From Rhizobiales bacterium 65-79 (lineage in GTDB: Bacteria > Pseudomonadota > Alphaproteobacteria > Rhizobiales > Rhizobiaceae), in NCBI GenBank assembly GCA_001896885.1, contig MKRJ01000011.1, forward strand, positions 228,265-292,264: a stretch of 64,000 nt of DNA. The letters are read 5' to 3'. The notes under the pieces were generated by a model that made no database searches, had not been told where the DNA came from, and saw only the letters and a program-made list of their open reading frames with translations. How positions within the stretch are numbered: position 1 is the first letter of the stretch; each line of letters opens with the position of its first letter. The position numbers and the translations under genes were made by a program. Of this stretch, positions 17,471 through 28,593 are shown in pieces.

Positions 17471-18310
17471 ATGAACAAAGCGCGCACCTCCATCCCACGC
17501 GCGGCCGCGGCTCATGCGGTCCTGATCGTCTATACGATCATCGCGCTGTTCCCGGTGCTGATCGTCGTCGTCAACTCCTTCAAGTCGCGCGGCGCCATCT
17601 TCCGCGCGCCGCTGTCGCTGCCCGGTCCGAAGACCTTCGACCTGATCGGCTATACGACCGTCATGGCGCAAGGCAATTTCCCGCTCTATTTCTGGAACAG
17701 CCTCGTCGTCACCGTGGTCTCGATCTTCCTCGTGCTCCTGTTCGGGGCAATGGCGGCGTTCGCGCTCGCCGAATACCGCTTCCGCGCCAACACAATGACC
17801 GGGCTTTATCTGGCGCTCGGCATCATGATCCCGATCCGCCTCGGCACGGTGGCGATCCTGCGGCTGATGGTGGCGAGCGGCCTCGTCGATACGCTGACAG
17901 CGCTCATCCTCGTCTATACGGCGCAGGGCATCCCGCTTGCCGTCTTCATCCTGTCAGAGTTCATGAAGCAGGTTTCCGACGATTTGAAGAACGCCGGTCG
18001 CATCGACGGGCTCAGCGAATACCGCATCTTCTTCAGGCTCGTACTGCCGCTTGTCCGGCCGGCGATGGCGACGGTCGCCGTCTTCACGATGATCCCGATC
18101 TGGAACGACCTCTGGTTTCCGCTGATCCTGGCGCCTTCGGAAGCCACCAAGACGGTCACGCTCGGCGCCCAGCTTTTCCTCGGCCAGTTCGTCACCGACT
18201 GGAACGCGGTGCTGGCGGCGCTGTCGCTCGCCATCCTGCCGGTGCTCGTCCTCTATCTCATCTTCTCGCGGCAGCTCATCCGCGGCATCACCTCGGGGGC
18301 GGTCAAGTGA
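17471..18310 (+). CDS. Sugar ABC transporter permease (MalG/UgpE type)
   Basis: Partner permease of 279 residues. It shows the MalG-type pattern of a first membrane span, the LPGPKTFDLIGYTTV segment in the periplasm and the EAA loop with LKNAGRIDGLSEYRIFFRLVLPL in part (about residues 175-198). It ends with the FSRQLIRGITSGAVK tail found in many sugar permeases. It lies between the first permease and the ATPase on one strand, consistent with one transcript from murQ onwards. Confidence 0.92.
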   Translation: MNKARTSIPRAAAAHAVLIVYTIIALFPVLIVVVNSFKSRGAIFRAPLSLPGPKTFDLIGYTTVMAQGNFPLYFWNSLVVTVVSIFLVLLFGAMAAFALAEYRFRANTMTGLYLALGIMIPIRLGTVAILRLMVASGLVDTLTALILVYTAQGIPLAVFILSEFMKQVSDDLKNAGRIDGLSEYRIFFRLVLPLVRPAMATVAVFTMIPIWNDLWFPLILAPSEATKTVTLGAQLFLGQFVTDWNAVLAALSLAILPVLVLYLIFSRQLIRGITSGAVK

Positions 18311-18385
18311 GACGGAAGATGAAGGCTAGAGATGCGGCGGCCCCGCGGCTGCCGGCGCATCGGGTTACATGCGGGGAATGATGCC

Positions 18386-19384
18386 TTGGGATCGCTGACG
18401 CTCGAAAATATCCGCAAATCCTTCGGCAAGGTCGACGTGCTGAAGGGCATCGATCTCGACGTGAAGGATGGCGAGTTCGTCACCTTCGTGGGACCTTCCG
18501 GCTGTGGAAAGTCGACCCTGCTCCGCGTCATTGCGGGGCTGGAGGATGCGAGCGGCGGAAGCGTGCGCATCGACGGCGAGGAGGTCGGCTCGGTGCCGCC
18601 GGCCAAGCGCGGCATCGCCATGGTCTTCCAGTCCTACGCGCTCTATCCGCACCTCACCGTGCGCGACAATATGGGCCTCGGGCTGAAGCAGGCCGGCGAG
18701 CCGAAGAAAATCATCGAAGAGCGCGTCAGGGTCGCCACCTCCATGCTGTCGCTCGGGGACTATCTCGACCGGCGGCCGGCCGAGCTTTCGGGCGGACAGC
18801 GCCAGCGCGTCGCCATCGGCCGCGCCATCGTGCGCAAACCGAAGCTGTTTCTGTTCGATGAGCCGCTCTCCAATCTCGACGCGGCGCTGAGGGTCAATAC
18901 GCGGCTCGAGATCGCCCGACTGCACCGCGAACTCACAGCGACGATGATCTACGTCACCCACGATCAGGTCGAAGCGATGACGCTCGCCGACCGCATCGTC
19001 GTCCTCAACAAGGGCGTGGTGGAGCAGGTCGGCTTGCCGATGGAACTCTACAACAGGCCCGCCAACCTGTTCGTCGCAGGCTTCATCGGCTCGCCACAGA
19101 TGAACTTCATCGAGGGCTCCAGGCTCGGTGAGAGCGCCGCCACGATCGGCATCCGGCCGGAACATGTCTCGATCGGCAAGGAGAGCGGCACCTGGAAAGG
19201 CAAGGTGCTCCACGCCGAGCATCTCGGCGCGGACACGATCCTCTACCTCGACACCGAGAAGGCCGGCTTCGTCACGGCGCGGCTGTTCGGCGAGCACCGA
19301 TTCGCGGCCGACGACGTGCTCTACGCCACGCCGGATCCCGCCCGCATCTACCGCTTCGGACAGGACGGCCGCGTTCTCTCCTGA
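18386..19384 (+). CDS. Sugar ABC transporter ATP-binding protein (MalK/UgpC type)
   Basis: ATPase of 332 residues with Walker [10 protein letters not shown] (about residue 36), Q-loop FQSYALYPH, signature LSGGQRQR, Walker [12 protein letters not shown] and switch [10 protein letters not shown]. The C-terminal TOBE/MalK regulatory domain is shorter than usual. I chose TTG 18386 because the protein then begins [14 protein letters not shown] as in relatives and GGGG lies just upstream; ATG 18332 would add 18 unrelated residues. It completes the murQ-linked transporter. It is convergent with gltD, with only 40 bases between them. Confidence 0.9.
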   Translation: MGSLTLENIRKSFGKVDVLKGIDLDVKDGEFVTFVGPSGCGKSTLLRVIAGLEDASGGSVRIDGEEVGSVPPAKRGIAMVFQSYALYPHLTVRDNMGLGLKQAGEPKKIIEERVRVATSMLSLGDYLDRRPAELSGGQRQRVAIGRAIVRKPKLFLFDEPLSNLDAALRVNTRLEIARLHRELTATMIYVTHDQVEAMTLADRIVVLNKGVVEQVGLPMELYNRPANLFVAGFIGSPQMNFIEGSRLGESAATIGIRPEHVSIGKESGTWKGKVLHAEHLGADTILYLDTEKAGFVTARLFGEHRFAADDVLYATPDPARIYRFGQDGRVLS

Positions 19385-19424
19385 CGCGACCGTCTCTCGG
19401 GCCAGGAAGCTCCATGCTGCCGGG

Positions 19425-20879
19425 CTAACTCGGCAGAACGCTCGACCCCATCAGGAACTCGTCCACCGCGCGCGCGGCCTGCCGGCCTTCGCGGATCGCC
19501 CAGACCACCAGCGACTGGCCGCGGCGGATATCGCCCGCGGCGAAGAGCTTGTCGACGCTGGTGCGGTAGTCGCGTTCGTTGGCCGCCACGTTGACGGAAC
19601 CGCGCCGGTCCTTGTCCAGCTTCAGCGTGCCCCCGAGTTCCGAGACGACGCCTTCCGGAAGCGCGCCGGCGAAACCGATGGCGATGAAGGCGAGGTCGGC
19701 GCGGATGAAGAATTCGGTTCCCTCGATCGGCTTGCGCTTCTCGTCGACCTCGCAGCATTTGACGGCGGCGAGCACGCCGTCCTCGCCAACGAATTCGAGC
19801 GTGGCCACCTGGAACTCGCGTTCGACGCCCTCGGCCTGCGAGGAAGAGGTGCGCATCTTGGTCGCCCAGTAGGGCCACACGGTGAGCTTGTCCTCGCGTT
19901 CGGGCGGCTGCGGGCGAATGTCGAGCTGGGTAACGCGCACGGCGCCCTGGCGGAAGGCCGTGCCGATGCAGTCCGACGCCGTGTCGCCGCCGCCGACGAC
20001 GACAACATGCTTGCCGCCGGCGAGGATCGGCTGCGCCGGCCAGGCGACCGACTGGATGTCCTCGCCGCCGACGCGCCGGTTCTGCTGAACCAGATAGGGC
20101 ATGGCGTCGTGGACGCCGCGCAGGTCGGCTCCCGGAATGCCGGCCGGGCGAGGGACCTCCGAGCCGCCGCAATAGATCACCGCATCATATTCCGCGAGGA
20201 GTTCGGCCATGGGCTTGTCGACGCCGACATTGACGCCGCAGAAGAAGGTGACGCCTTCGCCGCTCATCTGCACGACGCGCCGGTCGATATGGTGCTTCTC
20301 GATCTTGAAATCAGGAATGCCGTAGCGCATCAGCCCGCCGGGCCGGCTTTCGCGCTCGTAGACATGCACTTCGTGCCCGCTGCGGCCGAGCTGCTGGGCG
20401 GCGGCCATGCCCGCCGGACCGGAACCGATGATCGCCACCTTCCTGCCGGTCTTCCTCTCGGCCGGATAGGGGCGGATGTAGCCTAGTTCGTAAGCCTTGT
20501 CGGCGAGCGCCTGTTCGATGGTCTTGATGGCGACGGGGATATCCTCGAGGTTCAGCGTGCACGCTTCCTCGCAGGGCGCCGGGCAGATTCGGCCCGTCCA
20601 TTCCGGGAAATTGTTGGTGGAATGGAGATTGCGGATGGCATTGTCCCAATCGCCGGCATAGACGAGGTCATTCCAGTCGGGGATCTGGTTGTGCACCGGA
20701 CAGCCCGTCGGCCCATGGCAATAGGGCACGCCGCAATCCATGCAGCGCGCGGCCTGTTTCTCGACCTCCTTGTCCGACATCGGCAGCGTGAACTCGCGGA
20801 AATGCCGGATGCGGTCGGAGGCCGGCTGGTACTTGTGCACCTGCCGGTCGATCTCGAGGAAACCTGTAACCTTGCCCAT
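19425..20879 (-). CDS. gltD: Glutamate synthase (NADPH) small subunit
   Basis: Beta subunit of NADPH-GOGAT, 484 residues, which passes electrons from NADPH to the large subunit for glutamate formation. The N-terminal cysteine cluster that binds 4Fe-4S is visible as [19 protein letters not shown] and [11 protein letters not shown] (about residues 38-105). The FAD-binding [12 protein letters not shown] (about residue 150) and NADPH-binding [11 protein letters not shown] motifs follow. ATG 20879 starts MGKVTGFLE, as in orthologues. The gene is intact, but its partner gltB upstream is broken, so a functional holoenzyme may not form unless another gltB exists. Confidence 0.95.
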   Translation of the reverse strand: MGKVTGFLEIDRQVHKYQPASDRIRHFREFTLPMSDKEVEKQAARCMDCGVPYCHGPTGCPVHNQIPDWNDLVYAGDWDNAIRNLHSTNNFPEWTGRICPAPCEEACTLNLEDIPVAIKTIEQALADKAYELGYIRPYPAERKTGRKVAIIGSGPAGMAAAQQLGRSGHEVHVYERESRPGGLMRYGIPDFKIEKHHIDRRVVQMSGEGVTFFCGVNVGVDKPMAELLAEYDAVIYCGGSEVPRPAGIPGADLRGVHDAMPYLVQQNRRVGGEDIQSVAWPAQPILAGGKHVVVVGGGDTASDCIGTAFRQGAVRVTQLDIRPQPPEREDKLTVWPYWATKMRTSSSQAEGVEREFQVATLEFVGEDGVLAAVKCCEVDEKRKPIEGTEFFIRADLAFIAIGFAGALPEGVVSELGGTLKLDKDRRGSVNVAANERDYRTSVDKLFAAGDIRRGQSLVVWAIREGRQAARAVDEFLMGSSVLPS

Positions 20880-21049
20880 AGCTTGTTCCTGATCCTGCAT
20901 ACGACCCGGGACATATCCCTGCCGGTCGCGCATGGCGTCGTTCATCTCGATGCCACCGAGCGGCGTGCTCCGTGGCCCAACCGGTCAGCGCGCACGCGCC
21001 GCCGGTTTGAGAGAGGGCGGCACACCCATGAGGAAGATCGCCATAGGCA

Positions 21050-24000
21050 TCATTCCGCCGCGACGTTCATGCGCAGGCGCTCCATCTCCTGCAGAGCGCG
21101 GCGGTATTCGACCGGCATGATCTTGCGGAATTTCGGCCGATAGTCCGCCCAGTTGTCGAGGATCGCCTTGGCCCGCGCGGAGCCGGTATAATGCAGGTGA
21201 TTGGCGATCAGCTGGTAGAGACGCTCCTCGTCGTGGCTGGTCATGTCGCCCGACACGTCGACGCGGCCCTTGTGGTCGATGTCGCCGCCGTGGTGGTGCA
21301 GCCGCTCCAGCATCTCGTCCTCTTCCGGAACGGGCTCGAGCTCGACCATCGCCATGTTGCAGCGGTCGGCGAAATCGCCTTCCTCGTCCAGCACGTAGGC
21401 GACGCCGCCCGACATGCCGGCGGCGAAGTTGCGGCCGGTCTTGCCGAGGACGACCACCACGCCACCGGTCATGTATTCGCAGCCATGGTCGCCGACGCCT
21501 TCGACGACGGCCGCGGCGCCGGAGTTGCGCACGGCGAAGCGTTCGCCGGCGACGCCGCGGATGTAGCATTCGCCTTCGGTGGCGCCGTAGAGAACGGTGT
21601 TGCCGACGATGATGGATTCCTCGGGCACGATCCGCGCGTCCTCCGCCGGACGGATGATGAGGCGGCCGCCGGAGAGACCCTTGCCGACATAGTCGTTGCC
21701 GTCGCCGACCAGATCGAAGGTTACGCCGCGCGCCAGGAAGGCGCCGAAGGACTGACCGGCCGTGCCGGTCAGCTTCACCGAGATCGTGCCGTCCTTCAGC
21801 CCCTTGTGGCGGTAGCGCTTGGCGACCTCGCCGGAGAGCATCGCGCCGGTCGAGCGGTCGACGTTGCGGATCGGCATCTCGATCGTGACGGGAAGCTTCG
21901 ATTCCAGCGCCGGCTTCGCCTGCTCGATCAGCCGCCGGTCGAGGATGTCGTCGATCGGATGCTTCTGGAGTTCGGTATGATAGATCGCCTCCCTCGGCGC
22001 CTCGGGCTTGTAGAAGACCCGCGAGAAGTCCAGCCCCCTCGCCTTCCAGTGGGCGACCATCGCCTCCTTCTCGAGCAGGTCCGACTGCCCGACTATGTCG
22101 TCGAGCTTGCGGAAGCCGAGCTCGGCCAGAAGCTCGCGCACTTCCTCGGCGATGTTGAAGAAGAAGTTGATGACATGCTCCGGCTGTCCCTTGAAGCGCT
22201 TCCTCAGCACCGGATCCTGGGTCGCCACGCCCGTCGGGCAGGTGTTCAGATGGCATTTGCGCATCATCACGCAGCCGGCCGCGATCAGCGGCGCCGTCGC
22301 GAAACCGAACTCGTCGGCGCCAAGCATGGCGCCGATGACGACGTCGCGGCCGGTCCTGAGGCCCCCGTCGACCTGCAGCGCCACGCGGCTGCGGAGCTTG
22401 TTCAGGACAAGCGTCTGGTGCGTCTCGGCAAGTCCCATCTCCCAGGGCGAGCCGGCGTGCTTGATCGAGGTGAGCGGCGAGGCGCCGGTGCCGCCGTCAT
22501 AACCGGAGATGGTGATGTGGTCGGCGCGCGCCTTGGCGACGCCGGCCGCGACAGTGCCGACCCCGACCTCCGAGACGAGCTTCACCGAGATGTCGGCCGT
22601 CGGGTTGACGTTCTTCAGGTCGTAGATGAGCTGCGCCAGATCCTCGATCGAATAGATGTCATGGTGCGGCGGCGGCGAGGCTTGATGGCCGAGCGCTCCG
22701 GATTGGCCGAACCGTCATAGAGCGGCAGGTAGCGGTCCGGCTCCTCGCCGCCTTCGCCGGTGTTCGACTTGCCGCCGATCGCGTTCATGGCGCGCGCCAG
22801 CGTCGTATGCGCTTCCCTGGAAATCGAGCCGAACGACATGGCGCCGGTCGAGAAGCGCCTGACAATGGCGGATGCGGGCTCCACCTCATCGAGCGGTACC
22901 GGCTTGCGACCGGTCTCTTCGGCCGTCCGGATGCGGAACAGGCCGCGGATGGTCTGGGCCTTCGCGGTCCGGCTGTCGATCTCGGCGGAATACTGCTTGA
23001 AGGTCGACCATGAGTTGGTCCGCACCGCGTGCTGCAGCGTCGCCACCGTGTCGGGCGACCAGATATGTGCCTCGCCGCGCATGCGGAACATGTAGTCGCC
23101 GCCGACTTCCAGATGGTGCAGAAGCACCGGGTCGTTGCCGAAGGCGTCGGTGTGACGACGCACCGTTTCGGCGGCGATTTCCTTCAGGCCGACGCCTTCG
23201 ATCGTGGTGGCGGTGCCGGTGAAGTACTGGGCGACGAAATCGCTCTTCAGCCCCACCGCATCGAAGATCTGTGCGCCGCAATAGGACTGGTAGGTCGAGA
23301 TGCCCATCTTGGACATGACCTTGAGGATGCCCTTGCCGATCGACTTGATATAGCGCGTCACCACTTCGTGCGCGTCGACCTCGGGCGGGAACTCGCCGCG
23401 CCGGTGCATCTCGGTCAGCGTGTCGAAGGCGAGATAGGGGTTGATCGCCTCGGCGCCGTAGCCGGCGAGGCAGCAGAAATGATGGATCTCGCGCGGCTCA
23501 CCCGATTCCACGACCAGCCCGACGGAGGTCCTGAGCCCCTTGCGGATCAGATGATGGTGCACGGCCGCCGTCGCCAGCAGCGCCGGGATCGGGATGCGGT
23601 CCGGCCCGACCTGGCGGTCGGAGAGGATGATGATGTTGTAGCCGCCGGCGACGGCAGCCTCGGCGCGTTCGCAGAGCCGGTCGAGCGCGCCCGGCAGCCC
23701 GGCCGCGCCCTCCGCCGATGCATAGGTGACATCGAGCGTCTTGGTGTCGAAACGGTCCTCGGTGTGGCCGATGGAGCGGATCTTCTCGAGATCGCCGTTG
23801 GTCAAGATCGGCTGGCGCACTTCCAGCCGCTTCTTGCGCGACGAACCGATGAGATCGAAGATGTTCGGCCGCGGTCCGATGAAGGAGACGAGGCTCATGA
23901 CGAGTTCCTCGCGGATCGGATCGATCGGCGGGTTCGTCACCTGGGCGAAGTTCTGCTTGAAATAGGTGAAGAGCAGCTTCGAGCGGTCGGACATGGCCGA

Positions 24001-25596
24001 GATCGGCGTGTCCGTGCCCATCGAGCCCACGGCCTCCTGGCCGGTTGTGGCCATCGGCGCCATCAGGAGCTTCAGATCCTCCTGCGTGTAGCCGAAGGCC
24101 TGCTGGCGGTCGAGCAGCGACACGTCCTTCCGGAGCGCGCGGGGCTCCACCGGCTTCAGCTCTTCGAGGATGAGCTGGGTGTTGGCGAGCCAGGTCTTGT
24201 AGGGGTGCTTCGCCGCGATCTCGGCCTTCACCTCCTCGTCGGAGATGATGGCGCCCTTCTCGATGTCGATCAGGAGCATCCTGCCGGGCTGCAGCCGCCA
24301 CTTCTTGACGATGTGCTCCTCGGCGATCGGCAGCACGCCGGCCTCCGACGCCATGATGACGCGGTCGTCGTCGGTGACGATGTAGCGGGCCGGGCGCAAG
24401 CCGTTGCGGTCGAGGGTGGCGCCGATCTGGCGGCCGTCGGTGAAGGCGACGGCGGCGGGGCCGTCCCACGGCTCCATCAGCGCGGCGTGATATTCGTAGA
24501 AGGCCTTGCGGTCCGGCTTCATCTGCTTGTTGCCGGCCCAGGCTTCCGGGATGAGCATCATCATCGCATGGGCGAGCGAGTAGCCGCCCTGCCAGAGGAA
24601 TTCGAGCGCGTTGTCGAAGCAGGCGGTATCCGACTGGCCTTCGTAGGAAATCGGCCAAAGCTTCTGGATGTCGTTGCCGAACAGTTCCGAATCGACCGAA
24701 GCCTGCCTCGCCGCCATCCAGTTGACGTTGCCGCGCAGCGTGTTGATCTCGCCGTTGTGCGCGACCATCCGGTAGGGATGGGCGAGCTTCCAGGACGGAA
24801 AGGTGTTGGTCGAGAAGCGCTGGTGGACGAGGATGAGCGAGGATTCGAACAGCGGGTCGGACAAATCCCTGTAATAGGCGCCGACCTGATAGGCGAGGAA
24901 CATGCCCTTGTAGACGATGGTTCGCGCCGACATCGACACGCAATAGGAGCCTATGTCACGCTGGCCGTGCTCCTCGTAGATGCGGCCGGAGATGACCTTA
25001 CGCAGGATGTAGAGCCGCCGCTCGTACTCCTCGTCGCTGTCGATGCCTTCGGGGCGGCCGAAGAAGGCCTGCCGGTGGAACGGCTCGGCGGCGACGATCT
25101 CCGGTGCCTTGGACAGCGAGGAATTGTCGACGGGAACGTCGCGGAAGCCGAGCAGCGGAATGCCTTCCGCCTGCGCGGACTCGCGGATGACGGCCTCGAC
25201 ATGGCCGCGCAGGGCCGGGTCCTGCGACATGAACCAGTGGCCGACGCCGTAACGGCCGGCGGGCGGCAGTTCGATCCCCTGCTTCGCCATTTCGGCACGG
25301 AAGAAGCGGTCGGGGATCTGCACCAGCACACCGGCGCCGTCGCCCATCAGCGGGTCGGCGCCGACCGCGCCGCGATGGGTGAGGTTGTCGAGCATCCGAA
25401 GCCCGTCCTCGATGATCCCGTGCGACTTGGCGCCCTTCATATGGACGATGAAGCCGACGCCGCAGGCATCATGCTCCTTTCCCGGCGCGTAGAGACCCTC
25501 TCGCGCGGCGATATCGCGACGCGATTTGGACGCAAACGCTTTCGTCTGCGCGGCCGGCGTCTCAGCTGGCATCACAGAGGGCGTCACGTCCGTCAT
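21050..25596 (-). pseudogene. gltB: Glutamate synthase large subunit, internal deletion with frameshift
   Basis: Alpha subunit of NADPH-GOGAT, normally about 1570 residues in rhizobia. From ATG 25596 the frame carries the short propeptide, the nucleophile Cys in HDACGVGF (about residue 45), the glutaminase domain and the central domain as far as ERSAIK. It then jumps, near 22678-22681, out of frame into the codons for [13 protein letters not shown] and stops after 993 residues. The remaining C-terminal part is open in another frame to 21050 and includes the 3Fe-4S cysteines [12 protein letters not shown]. About 178 bases are missing compared with relatives. The total span of 4547 bases is not a multiple of three. 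The lost block holds part of the FMN/2-oxoglutarate site, so the protein should be inactive. An assembly collapse is the other explanation. Confidence 0.85.
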
Positions 25597-25988
25597 CCCT
25601 TCTCTCCATGTCCGTGCCCGCAAGGGCGGTTGAACTTCATCCGATCGCTCGAAGCGCGCCCACGCTGCTGAAGCGTTCGCGCGCAAAGCCGGAAGGCGCT
25701 ACTATACGCCAATCCGGCCATCCGAAAACGCGATCAAATACGACAGTGTTGCTGTCCTATCTCGATATGGCAGAAAAAAACCTACGGCACAAGATGGAAG
25801 TGGAAAAATTTCCCCAAAGTCGCGCAAGATAATTTTACAAAACAGGTTTGTCGCGCAGCATCATTACGTCCGTTCCGCCTCCCGGCGGGGAGCAGTTCAC
25901 GACGAGCGTCCCGCGCCTATGGCCCCTGTCGTCGAAAAGCGCTAACCGAACATCCGTTCTTTCATCAACCATCACGGATCGCCCGGAA
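25597..25988. other. Intergenic region between gltB and threonine aldolase
   Basis: Divergent gap of about 390 bases. It includes an AT-rich stretch (about 25725-25845, with runs of A and AAAATTT) that probably contains the promoters for both directions. I see no small gene. An in-frame extension of the aldolase reading frame to 25848 has no family similarity. Confidence 0.5.
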
Positions 25989-27041
25989 ATGCATTTCGCC
26001 TCCGACAATTGGGCCGGCGCCCATCCCCAGATCTCCGAGAACCTGACGCGGCGTGCCGCCGGCTTCGTGGCAGCCTATGGCGCCAGCGATCTCGACAAGG
26101 CGGTGGAAGAAACGTTTTCGGCAATATTCGAGCGGCAGGTGGCCGTGTTCTTCGTCGCCACGGGTACCGCCGCCAATTCCCTCTCCATAACCTCCATGAG
26201 CCGGCCCGGCGGCGTCGCTTTCGCGCATCGCGAGGCGCACATGATCGAGGACGAATGCGGCGCGCCCGAATATCTTTCCGGCGGCACGCGGCTTCACGCG
26301 GTCGACGGGGAATTGGGCCGCGTCGATCCCCGGAAGCTCGCGACTGCGGTCTCGGAGTTCGATCCGGATTTCGTGCATGGCGGCAGGCCGGTCGGCATCT
26401 CGATCACCCAATCGACGGAAATCGGCACCGTCTATAGCCTGGCCGAGATCGATGCGGTTGTGAAGGTCTGTCGCGACAACGGGCTGCCGCTGCACATGGA
26501 CGGCGCGCGCTTCGCCAATGCGCTCGTCTCGCTCGATACGACGCCGGCGGAAATGACATGGCGGCGCGGCGTCGATATCGTCTCCTTCGGCGGCACCAAG
26601 AACGGCTGCTGGTGCGCCGAAGCGCTGGTCGTGCTCGATGCGGAAAAGGCCGACGAGATCCGCTTCATCCGCAAGCGCGCGGCGCAGCTTTTCTCCAAGT
26701 CGCGCTTCGTCGCGGCGCAGTTCGAGGCCTATTTCGAAGAGGGGCTGTGGCTGGAGACGGCGAGACATGCCAACGAGATGGCGACGCGCCTTGCCGATCG
26801 GATGGCCGCGTCGTCGAAGATACGGCTCGCCTGGAAGCCGCAGGCCAACGAGGTCTTCGCGGTCATGGCCAAAGCGCTCATGGAGCAATTGCGGTCCAGG
26901 GGTGCGGTGTTCTATCCTTGGAAGACGCCGCGATCGTTCGCGGGCCGGATCGCCGAAGACGAGACGCTGTGCCGTTTCGTCACCAGCTTCGCCACCACGC
27001 CTGAGGAAATCGATCGTTTCGGCGTATTGATCGCGCGATAG
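25989..27041 (+). CDS. Low-specificity L-threonine aldolase
   Basis: PLP-dependent fold-type I enzyme of 350 residues that cleaves L-threonine or allo-threonine to glycine and acetaldehyde. The N-terminus MHFASDNWAGAHP is typical of the proteobacterial LtaE group. Phosphate-contacting residues lie near VATGTAANSLS (about residue 60). The AHREAHMIEDECGAPE segment follows, and the Schiff-base Lys is in SFGGTKNGCW (about residue 202). ATG 25989 matches the family start. It is followed after 24 bases by an aldo/keto reductase and may share a transcript with it. Confidence 0.92.
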   Translation: MHFASDNWAGAHPQISENLTRRAAGFVAAYGASDLDKAVEETFSAIFERQVAVFFVATGTAANSLSITSMSRPGGVAFAHREAHMIEDECGAPEYLSGGTRLHAVDGELGRVDPRKLATAVSEFDPDFVHGGRPVGISITQSTEIGTVYSLAEIDAVVKVCRDNGLPLHMDGARFANALVSLDTTPAEMTWRRGVDIVSFGGTKNGCWCAEALVVLDAEKADEIRFIRKRAAQLFSKSRFVAAQFEAYFEEGLWLETARHANEMATRLADRMAASSKIRLAWKPQANEVFAVMAKALMEQLRSRGAVFYPWKTPRSFAGRIAEDETLCRFVTSFATTPEEIDRFGVLIAR

Positions 27042-27065
27042 CGCAAGTCATGATTGGAACACGAC

Positions 27066-28043
27066 ATGGAATACACCAAGCTCGGCACGACCGGCCTCGA
27101 CATCTCGCGCCTGTGCCTCGGATGCATGACCTTCGGCATTCCGAACCGCGGCAGTCATGAGTGGACGCTCGACGAGGAGAAGAGCCGCCCGATCATCCGC
27201 AAGGCCGTGGAGGCCGGCATCAATTTCTTCGACACGGCCAACGTCTATTCCGACGGCACTTCCGAAGAGATCGTCGGCCGCGCGCTGAAGGAGTTCGGCC
27301 GCCGCGAGGAACTGGTCGTCGCCACCAAGGTCAACGGGAGGATGCACAAGGGACCGAACGGCGCCGGCCTCAGCCGCAAGGCGATCCTGCAGGAGATCGA
27401 CGCCAGCCTGAAGCGGCTCGGCATGGATTATGTCGACCTCTACCAGATCCACCGCTTCGACCCGGACACGCCGATCGGGGAGACGCTCGAGGCGCTGAAC
27501 GATGTCGTGCGGGCGGGCAAGGCGCGCTACATCGGCGCTTCCTCGATGTATGCTTGGCAGTTCGCGACCATGCTGCACGTCGCCGAAGCCAATGGCTGGG
27601 CGCGTTTCGTGACGATGCAGGATTACGTCAACCTGCTCTATCGGGAGGAGGAGCGGGAAATGCTGCCGCTCTGCGAGGCCGAAGGGGTCGGCGTCATCCC
27701 GTGGAGCCCTCTTGCCCGCGGCCGGCTGACGCGCGACTGGGACGAGGCCACGCACCGTTCCGAAACCGACAAGTTCGGCAACACGCTCTACGAGCATACC
27801 GCCGCGGCAGACCGGAAGGTTGTCGAGGCCGTGGCTTCCGTGGCGGCAAAGAGAGGCGTCCCGCGCGCGCAGGTGGCGCTGGCATGGGTGCTCGCCAAGC
27901 CGGAAGTCTCGGCGCCGATCGTCGGCGCCTCGAAGCCGCAGCACCTGGACGACGCCCTCGCCGCCCTCGATCTTGATCTTTCGCAGGAAGAGATTGCCGC
28001 GCTCGAGGCGCCTTACGTCCCGCACGCTGTTGTGGGATTCTAA
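27066..28043 (+). CDS. Aldo/keto reductase
   Basis: NADPH-dependent oxidoreductase of 325 residues with the TIM-barrel AKR fold. It starts MEYTKLGTTGLDISRLCLG. The catalytic tetrad positions are visible: Asp in FFDTANVYSDG (about residue 55), Tyr in the same motif, Lys in VVATKVNG and His in YQIHRFD (about residue 132). The cofactor region includes IPWSPLARGRLTRDW and PIVGASKPQHLDDAL near the end. Close relatives act on a broad range of aldehydes (YghZ/AKR11-like). The substrate is not evident. It lies directly after the threonine aldolase, which makes acetaldehyde, so detoxification of aldehydes is possible but unproven. Confidence 0.9.
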   Translation: MEYTKLGTTGLDISRLCLGCMTFGIPNRGSHEWTLDEEKSRPIIRKAVEAGINFFDTANVYSDGTSEEIVGRALKEFGRREELVVATKVNGRMHKGPNGAGLSRKAILQEIDASLKRLGMDYVDLYQIHRFDPDTPIGETLEALNDVVRAGKARYIGASSMYAWQFATMLHVAEANGWARFVTMQDYVNLLYREEEREMLPLCEAEGVGVIPWSPLARGRLTRDWDEATHRSETDKFGNTLYEHTAAADRKVVEAVASVAAKRGVPRAQVALAWVLAKPEVSAPIVGASKPQHLDDALAALDLDLSQEEIAALEAPYVPHAVVGF

Positions 28044-28078
28044 AAGGGCCGTTGGCGGAATCCGTCGGTCAAAATGGA

Positions 28079-28100
28079 AGCGGCGCCTCGCGGCGCCGCT
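28079..28100 (-). terminator. Hairpin between aldo/keto reductase and hsp20
   Basis: A perfect 9-bp stem (AGCGGCGCC with GGCGCCGCT, loop TCGC) lies between convergent genes. In the minus direction a TTCCATTTT stretch follows, which supports termination of hsp20. On the plus strand there is no T run. Confidence 0.6.
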
Positions 28101-28125
28101 CCGGTTACGATTTCAGCCGCTCCGC

Positions 28126-28593
28126 TCAGGCGGCCTTGGCTTCGATCTGCGTGCCCTCTTTCTCCCTGGACGTGGAGATGGCGATCTTCCGGGGCTTGAG
28201 CTCTTCCGGAATATTGCGCTTGAGGTCGATGTGGAGCAGGCCGTTCTTAAGCTCGGCGCCCTTCACCTCGACGTGGTCGGCCAGTTGAAAGCGGCGCTCG
28301 AAGGCGCGGCTGGCGATGCCGCGATAGAGGTATTCGGCGGTGTCGCCGCTTTCCTCTTCGGCTTTCTCGCCCTTGACGGTCAGCACGTTGCGGTGCGCCT
28401 CCAGCGAGATGTCCTTGTCGGAGAAGCCGGCGACGGCCATCGAAATCCGGTAGGCGTCGTCACCGGTGCGCTCGATATTGTAGGGCGGATAGGTCTGCGC
28501 GCCCTCCGGCGTCGCAAGCGAATCCAACATCGAGAAAAGCCGGTCGAATCCGACCGTCGAACGATAAAGGGGGGAAAAATCAACGTGACGCAT
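28126..28593 (-). CDS. Small heat shock protein, Hsp20/IbpA family
   Basis: ATP-independent holdase of 155 residues with a central alpha-crystallin domain. It opens MRHVDFSPLYRSTVGFDRLF, the usual start of rhizobial class A sHsps. The domain runs from PPYNIER to IALSTS-like residues (about 38-140), with ISLEAHRNVLTVKGEK, the conserved GIASRAFERRFQLADHVEV core and the GLL-type motif in NGLLHIDLKR. ATG 28593 has an AGGAG ribosome site that takes part in a predicted thermometer hairpin. Regulation is probably dual, by an RpoH-like promoter and a ROSE-type leader. Confidence 0.94.
   Translation of the reverse strand: MRHVDFSPLYRSTVGFDRLFSMLDSLATPEGAQTYPPYNIERTGDDAYRISMAVAGFSDKDISLEAHRNVLTVKGEKAEEESGDTAEYLYRGIASRAFERRFQLADHVEVKGAELKNGLLHIDLKRNIPEELKPRKIAISTSREKEGTQIEAKAA

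Noticed and set aside
23029..25671. 880-codon plus-strand open frame opposite gltB
   Set aside because: It is antisense to well-conserved glutamate synthase domains and has no recognisable domain of its own.
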